64,000 nt of DNA from Actinacidiphila sp. DG2A-62 (lineage in GTDB: Bacteria; Actinomycetota; Actinomycetes; Streptomycetales; Streptomycetaceae), in the NCBI RefSeq assembly GCF_035825295.1, contig NZ_JAYMGI010000002.1:3601001-3665000 (forward strand). The letters are read 5' to 3'. The position numbers and the translations under genes are program-made. The notes under the pieces were generated by a model. The model ran no database searches and was not told the DNA's origin. It was given only the letters and a program-made list of their open reading frames with translations. The stretch's first letter is position 1, and the number at the start of each line of letters is the position of its first letter. Shown piece by piece: positions 59,640 through 64,000 of this stretch.

Positions 59640-60875
59640 ATGGACACAGCGGGCACGGGCGCCGCCGCGGACGCGGTGGTCGCGACGGCGGGAAGCGCCG
59701 CCACCGCGGACGCCGCGGCGGGGACCACCGCCGCGGGGACCGCGACCGCGCGGACCACCCCCGCGTGGGCCGGCCGGGAGCGGGCCGGCGCGGCACGGGC
59801 CGCCGGCGAACACGCCGCCACCGAGCGCGCCCGCGGCGAGCGGCTGCCCTCGCTGACCGGGCTGCGCTTCGCCGCCGCGCTCCTGGTGTTCTGCGTGCAC
59901 GTCTCGATCTCCGGCGCGCTGGGCCCCTCGCAGGCGCAGCGCGCGTTCCACCGGGCGGTGGGCGCGGGAGCGGTCGGCGTGTCGTTCTTCTTCGTCCTGA
60001 GCGGCTTCGTGATGACGTGGTCGGCGCGCCCGACCGACACCGCGGCGCGCTTCTGGCGCCGGCGGGCGGTGAAGATCTACCCCAACTACCTGGTCGCGCT
60101 GGTGTTCACGCTGGTGAGCCTGGCCGTCACGGCGCACGCGGCCGGGTGGTCCGTGGTGGTGCCCAACGTCCTTTTGGTGCAGTCCTGGTGGTGGGACCCG
60201 GGGGTGCATTTCGGTGCCAACTCGGTGAGTTGGTCGCTGGCCTGCGAGGCGTTCTTCTACCTGCTGTTCCCCTGGCTGCTGCCGCTGCTCTCGCGGATCA
60301 GGCCAGAACGGCTGTGGGCCGCCGCGGCGTCGTGCGCGGTCGCGGTGTTCTGCGTGCCGGCGGTGGCGACCGCGCTGCCGGCCGACCGCCGGTACTGGTT
60401 CGTCTACGTCTTCCCGCCGGTCCGGCTGCTGGAGTTCGTCCTCGGCATCGTCATGGCGCTGGTCGTCAGGGCCTGGCTGCCGCGGCTGCCGGTGTGGCCG
60501 GTGGCCGGGCTGCTGGTCCTGGCGTACGCGGTCACGCCCTACGCCCCGGCCGACGCGGAGACCTCGGCGGTCACCCTGGTGCCGTTCGCGCTGCTCATCG
60601 CCGTGGTCGCCGCGGCCGACACGGCAGGGCGCGGCGGCTTCTGGCGCTCGCGGACCGCGGTGTGGCTGGGCGAGATCTCGTTCGCCTTCTACCTCGTCCA
60701 CCAGACCGTCGTCCTGGACCTGATGAAGGCGCTGGACGCGCGGAACTCCTCCCCGGCCGCCGGGGCGGCCTTCACCCTCGCCGCGCTCGCGCTGTCCGTC
60801 GCGCTGGCCGCCGCGATGCACCGCTGGCTGGAGACTCCGCTGATGCGCCGCTTCAGCCGCCCCCGTCCGCGCTGA
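59640..60875 (+). CDS. Acyltransferase 3-family membrane protein
   Basis: A 411-residue protein from ATG 59640. An Ala/Thr/Gly-rich N-terminus of about 60 residues precedes ten or so helices. Family motifs are LPSLTGLRFAAALLVFCVHV (catalytic His), GVSFFFVLSGFVMTWSARPT, FWRRRAVKIYPNYLVALVFT, NSVSWSLACEAFFYLLFPWL and GEISFAFYLVHQTVVLDLMK. It transfers acyl groups to sugars of extracytoplasmic polymers, antibiotics or lipids. No polymer genes are adjacent. Confidence 0.9.
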   Translation: MDTAGTGAAADAVVATAGSAATADAAAGTTAAGTATARTTPAWAGRERAGAARAAGEHAATERARGERLPSLTGLRFAAALLVFCVHVSISGALGPSQAQRAFHRAVGAGAVGVSFFFVLSGFVMTWSARPTDTAARFWRRRAVKIYPNYLVALVFTLVSLAVTAHAAGWSVVVPNVLLVQSWWWDPGVHFGANSVSWSLACEAFFYLLFPWLLPLLSRIRPERLWAAAASCAVAVFCVPAVATALPADRRYWFVYVFPPVRLLEFVLGIVMALVVRAWLPRLPVWPVAGLLVLAYAVTPYAPADAETSAVTLVPFALLIAVVAAADTAGRGGFWRSRTAVWLGEISFAFYLVHQTVVLDLMKALDARNSSPAAGAAFTLAALALSVALAAAMHRWLETPLMRRFSRPRPR

Positions 60876-60957
60876 CGTACGCGGGCGAGCGCGACGGCAC
60901 GCGCGGGCGGGCCGCCGGGCGGGACTGCCGCGCGGGGCCGACCGACGGCCCGGCGGG

Positions 60958-62706
60958 TCAGGCGAACGGGCGGACCAGCAGCAGCTCGGTGTTGTGGTCG
61001 CCGGCCGCGCCGAGCTTGGCCGCCGGGGTGGCGTAGGGGTCGTTGAACGACAACTCGCGGTAGAGCGCGGCCAGTCCGGCGTCCGAGGTGTCGCCGACGT
61101 CGGTGCCGTAGCGGGCCGCGGACTCCACCAGCGTGGTGAACAGCGACAGCGTGCCGTCCCCGTTGTCGGCGATCTCGATCAGCCGCGCGTGCTGCGGGAA
61201 GTCCACGTGCGAGGCGGTGGTGATCTCCCAGAACGCCCGCTCGGGCACGGCGTGGCCGTGCGCGACGATCTGGTTGGCGTGGGTGTGTCCGTTCACCCAG
61301 GCGACCACGTTGGGGTAGCGCTGGACGAGCGCGACCAGTTCGTCACCGCTGTGCCGGCCGTCCAGGAGGTTGTACGGGTCCGGCAGCGTGTTGCCCATCG
61401 TGCCGCTGGTGTGGTGGCTGAAGAGCACCACCAACTGGTCCTGGGAGCCGCGCCGGACGACGTGGCCGTCGCTGTCGTACCAGTGCGTGCTGTACGTCTG
61501 CAGCACCGACTCCAGCCACGCCAGCTGCGCCCCGCCGATCGAACCGTCCGCCCAGCCCGCCCTGTTGGTGGTGTCGAGGCTGACGCCGAGGACGCCGGGC
61601 GCGATCGGGAAGGTGTAGTACAGCTTGCCGCTGGAGGCCGCGGCCGGGGTGAAGCCGTGGCCGACCGGGCCCGGGCCGGTGTACGCGGGGTCGAGGTGCG
61701 CCCGCGCGAACTGCTGGGGGGTGAAGGGCGCGCGCCGCGCGTCCGGCGTGACCTTGCGCACCGGGCCGCCGCCGTCGAGGAGTCGGAGCAGGAGCAGCAC
61801 CGCGGAGGCGGGGTCGTGCCGGATCGCGTCGGCGAGCTTGGCGGCGGTCGCGTCGTCGACGCCCTCGATCTTGCCGTCGCCGGTGTAGAGGGAGCCCAGC
61901 AGCCCGAGGTCGGGCAGCGTGCCCTCGATGCTGTCGTCGTGGTTGCCGACCGTGGTGTACCACGGCACCCGCAGCCCCGGCGCGGTGAACGGGCGGCCCG
62001 CGGCGGTCAGGAACCCCGGCACCTGCGGGAAGCCGGCCTGCTTGTACGTGTCCTGGAAGGACGACTCGGGGTTCCAGTAGCCCGCGCCGCCGGAGTTCTG
62101 CACGCCCTCGTAGCGCGTCAGGTCGCCGGTGGCCGGGGTCACCGCGCCGCCGCTCATCACCGTCAGGTACCAGTCCAGCTCGACCAGTTCGTGGTTGTCG
62201 GTGTTGTCGCCCGTGGCCATCACCAGCGACAGCGGGAGCCCGGTGTACGGGCCGCCGGACAGCGCGTTGATCCGTTCCACGAGCGAGGAGGCGCCGCGCA
62301 CGGTCAGCGCCTCCTGCGGGCGGTGCGCGGAGTCGATGGACCGGGCGAGGTACTCGAACCGCACCGGCGACTCGGTGTCCGCCAGGTGCAGGTCGGTGAA
62401 CTGGGCGAAGGAGGCCACGCCGGTGCGGCGGTCGTCGCGGCCCGGGCCCGCGGCGGCCAGGTCGGTCCGCACCACCAGCGGCCAGCCCGGGCCGGCGGTC
62501 AGCCGGCGGTACGGGCCGTCGCCGGTCGCGGCGGCGACCTGCTCCAGCGTGGTCCCGGCGGTGCTGACCGCCCGCGCGGCGCTCGCGGCGACCGCGCGGT
62601 CCCGGGCGGCGGCCGAGGCGTAGGGGCCGTCCAGCAGGCCGAGCGCGGCGGTCGCCGCGGTCGCGGACGCTCCGGTGAGGAACAGACGTCGGCTGTAGGG
62701 GCGCAT
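60958..62706 (-). CDS. Secreted metallophosphoesterase (TIGR03767-type)
   Basis: A 582-residue protein from ATG 62706. A signal peptide with a Tat-like motif is visible (YSRRLFLTGASATAATAALG). The calcineurin-like domain has FAQFTDLHLADTESPVRFEY (D-x-H), SLVMATGDNTDNHELVELDW (GDN), PWYTTVGNHDDSIEG (GNHD), LVVLFSHHTSGTMGN and VVAWVNGHTHANQIVAHGHA. These are all five motifs of the fold, and their order matches the actinobacterial TIGR03767 family. It is an exported phosphoesterase with unknown substrate. An inverted repeat lies about 115 bp upstream of its start. Confidence 0.9.
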   Translation of the reverse strand: MRPYSRRLFLTGASATAATAALGLLDGPYASAAARDRAVAASAARAVSTAGTTLEQVAAATGDGPYRRLTAGPGWPLVVRTDLAAAGPGRDDRRTGVASFAQFTDLHLADTESPVRFEYLARSIDSAHRPQEALTVRGASSLVERINALSGGPYTGLPLSLVMATGDNTDNHELVELDWYLTVMSGGAVTPATGDLTRYEGVQNSGGAGYWNPESSFQDTYKQAGFPQVPGFLTAAGRPFTAPGLRVPWYTTVGNHDDSIEGTLPDLGLLGSLYTGDGKIEGVDDATAAKLADAIRHDPASAVLLLLRLLDGGGPVRKVTPDARRAPFTPQQFARAHLDPAYTGPGPVGHGFTPAAASSGKLYYTFPIAPGVLGVSLDTTNRAGWADGSIGGAQLAWLESVLQTYSTHWYDSDGHVVRRGSQDQLVVLFSHHTSGTMGNTLPDPYNLLDGRHSGDELVALVQRYPNVVAWVNGHTHANQIVAHGHAVPERAFWEITTASHVDFPQHARLIEIADNGDGTLSLFTTLVESAARYGTDVGDTSDAGLAALYRELSFNDPYATPAAKLGAAGDHNTELLLVRPFA

Positions 62707-62820
62707 GGTTCTCCTGCCTGGGGCCGTGAGAGGCGGACGGGACGTGCGGGCGGGACCGGTACGGCGGGTGCGGGCGGACGGCGGGCGGGGCGTGCGGAGC
62801 GGGTCGGGGCGCGGCTCTGT

Positions 62821-62836
62821 ATTACCAGCCGGTAAT
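62821..62836. promoter_or_regulatory. Inverted repeat ATTACC-agcc-GGTAAT
   Basis: Perfect 6-base arms around a 4-base spacer, upstream of the leftward metallophosphoesterase gene, in a 533-bp gap with no recognisable gene. TTACC(N)4GGTAA is typical of TetR-family operators in actinobacteria, so this may be a site for a regulator encoded elsewhere. Confidence 0.5.
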
Positions 62837-63239
62837 CGGCAACCGCCAGGGTGGCGACGGCGGTTGGACGGCGGGACGACCGCGGCTGGACGGCCGGTGA
62901 ATTCCCCCGGGAGCTTCGCGGCGGCCCACCGCGCGGCCCCCGTCGCGCGGACCTCGCGCGGACCTCGCGCGACCGTCGCGCGGCGGCGCGCCGCCTCGCC
63001 GCGCCGGGTCTGCCCCGCGTCGCGCGGCAGGTCTTCCGGCACCGCGCCGGGGCGCGCGCTCCGGGGCACGCGGGAGGCGACCTGGGGATACGTGTCCCCT
63101 ACACGCGCGGGGGCGCACGACGCCGCGCCCCGCGCTCCGGCAGCCGGTCGTCACGCGCTGCTGCCCGGCCCCCGGTCTCCCGTATCCTCGGACCGACCCC
63201 CACAGACCGCTCGGTTACCCGCTCGGAGAGGTGCTTCCG

Positions 63240-63767
63240 TTGTCCATGGCTGAGGCGGAGTCGGCCGACACGGTCCGCGGTCCCGCGGACCGGGTGCGCG
63301 ACCTGCTGGGCATCGGCTACATAGATGCCAAGCGCGCCCGTGCGATCGAGCTCGCCGTGCCGGAGGCGCGGGAGCAGGTCATCGGCTGGCTGGCGGACTT
63401 CGCGCGGGCCGGGGCGTGGCGCGACTTCGAGGCGTTCGCGAACCTGGCGCTGCACCTGCGGCCGGAGGCGGTCGGCGCGGCGGTCGCGCCCGTCGTCGGC
63501 GCGGCGCCCGCGGGGGCGAACGTCGAGGACCTGGTGGAGCTGCTCGCCGACGCGGGCCCCGGCGCGGCGCCCGCGGTCCCCGCGCTGCTCGCCCTCCTGG
63601 AAGCCCGCGCGCCGCACGACGGCCCCTACTACGGGCTCTCCCTCAAGATCATCGCCGCGCTCTCGGCGATCGCCACGCCGCCCGCCCGCGCGGCGCTCCA
63701 CGCCCTCGCCGCCGACGCCGCCGCCACCCCGCTGCGCGCCGCGGCGGCGCTGGGCGCGAAGTCGTAG
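63240..63767 (+). CDS. Hypothetical helical-repeat protein
   Basis: A 175-residue protein. I prefer TTG 63240 (GGAGAGG ten bases upstream); ATG 63246 (MAEAESADT) is the alternative. It reads ADRVRDLLGIGYIDAKRARA and VGWLADFARAGAWRDFEAFA-like helices, followed by VEDLVELLADAGPGAAPAVP and GPYYGLSLKIIAALSAIATP. These are helical, HEAT-like repeats. No catalytic motif was recognised and the function is unknown. Confidence 0.7.
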   Translation: MSMAEAESADTVRGPADRVRDLLGIGYIDAKRARAIELAVPEAREQVIGWLADFARAGAWRDFEAFANLALHLRPEAVGAAVAPVVGAAPAGANVEDLVELLADAGPGAAPAVPALLALLEARAPHDGPYYGLSLKIIAALSAIATPPARAALHALAADAAATPLRAAAALGAKS

Positions 63768-63863
63768 GGGCCGCGGGCCTGATGTCCCCGCCGCGTCGCG
63801 CGCGAGCCGGCGCGGCGGCCCCGCGGCGCCGCGATCGACGGTCCCACGGCCCGACGCCCGGCG

Positions 63864-64000
63864 TCATTCGAGGAGTTCGAGGTCCGGCGGGACCAGGGTC
63901 GTGGACTCGACCAGCCCGCGCAGCAGGTTGTGCAGGAGGTTGTTGTCCCACGGCGCGCCCCCGTCGCCCTCGTGCAGCAGCGCGTAGGGGAACCCGGCGT
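63864..64000 (-). CDS. 3' end of a gene running off the right edge
   Basis: The leftward frame gives AGFPYALLHEGDGGAPWDNN, then LLHNLLRGLVESTTLVPPDL with ELLE before the TGA at 63866-63864. Only 44 residues are in the window, so the family cannot be named. The frame is open to base 64000. Confidence 0.55.
   Translation of the reverse strand, partial: AGFPYALLHEGDGGAPWDNNLLHNLLRGLVESTTLVPPDLELLE

Overview
The window is very GC-rich DNA with GTG/TTG starts, 4-base start/stop overlaps, long Ala/Pro/Gly-rich linkers and rare TTA codons. Together with a holB/trmB/PrsW chromosomal background, this points to Streptomyces or a close relative. Everything here is read by eye, without database searches.

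Region 1 (about 1-17.6 kb) looks like an integrated mobile element next to a tRNA-Thr gene. Its backbone is a tyrosine integrase, a XRE repressor with an inverted repeat over its start codon, an excisionase-like protein, a DUF3631 ATPase, a MobC-like protein and a relaxase. The left end lies outside the window. The DNA to its left carries what may be cargo: a rightward operon (1615-9203) of a HATPase-type ATP-binding protein, two phosphotransferases, an archaeal-type methionine adenosyltransferase, a histidine phosphatase, a second non-housekeeping-type seryl-tRNA synthetase, a glycosyltransferase and an AlaRS-like catalytic-domain protein. An HTH/TPR regulator is transcribed divergently. Four genes of the operon contain TTA codons, which suggests bldA-dependent control. 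This operon is my best candidate for an undescribed system, probably one that uses aminoacyl-tRNA.

Region 2 (17.6-36.6 kb) is chromosomal: a secreted TAP-like hydrolase, an esterase-like protein, a dimethylformamidase-like lipoprotein, a DHFR-like reductase, holB, an orphan asparagine-synthetase-like protein, an NsdA-like regulator, LhgO-like oxidase, trmB, PrsW and a GlxA-type regulator. It also holds two copies of a 92-bp MITE-like element and a modular intergenic repeat family.

Region 3 (36.7-43.8 kb) has visibly lower GC and looks like a defence island: Vsr and a C5-cytosine methyltransferase, convergent and overlapping, then an SNF2/DEAH helicase, a ParB/Srx-like protein and a zinc-knuckle HNH-like protein. 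A divergent XRE regulator is separated from them by two matched palindromic operators. It is the second candidate for a new system.

Region 4 (43.8-64 kb) is chromosomal again: GNAT, methyltransferase, a thioredoxin-reductase-like enzyme with a divergent XRE-cupin regulator, an M23 peptidase under a c-di-AMP (ydaO) riboswitch, an amidase, a PucR-type regulator, BrkB, a TetR/NmrA pair, a quinone oxidoreductase, an acyltransferase and a metallophosphoesterase.

One caution applies throughout. Nine genes, including the housekeeping gene trmB, are interrupted by single-base frame changes, three of them in C or G homopolymers. Many of these are probably sequencing errors rather than true pseudogenes.
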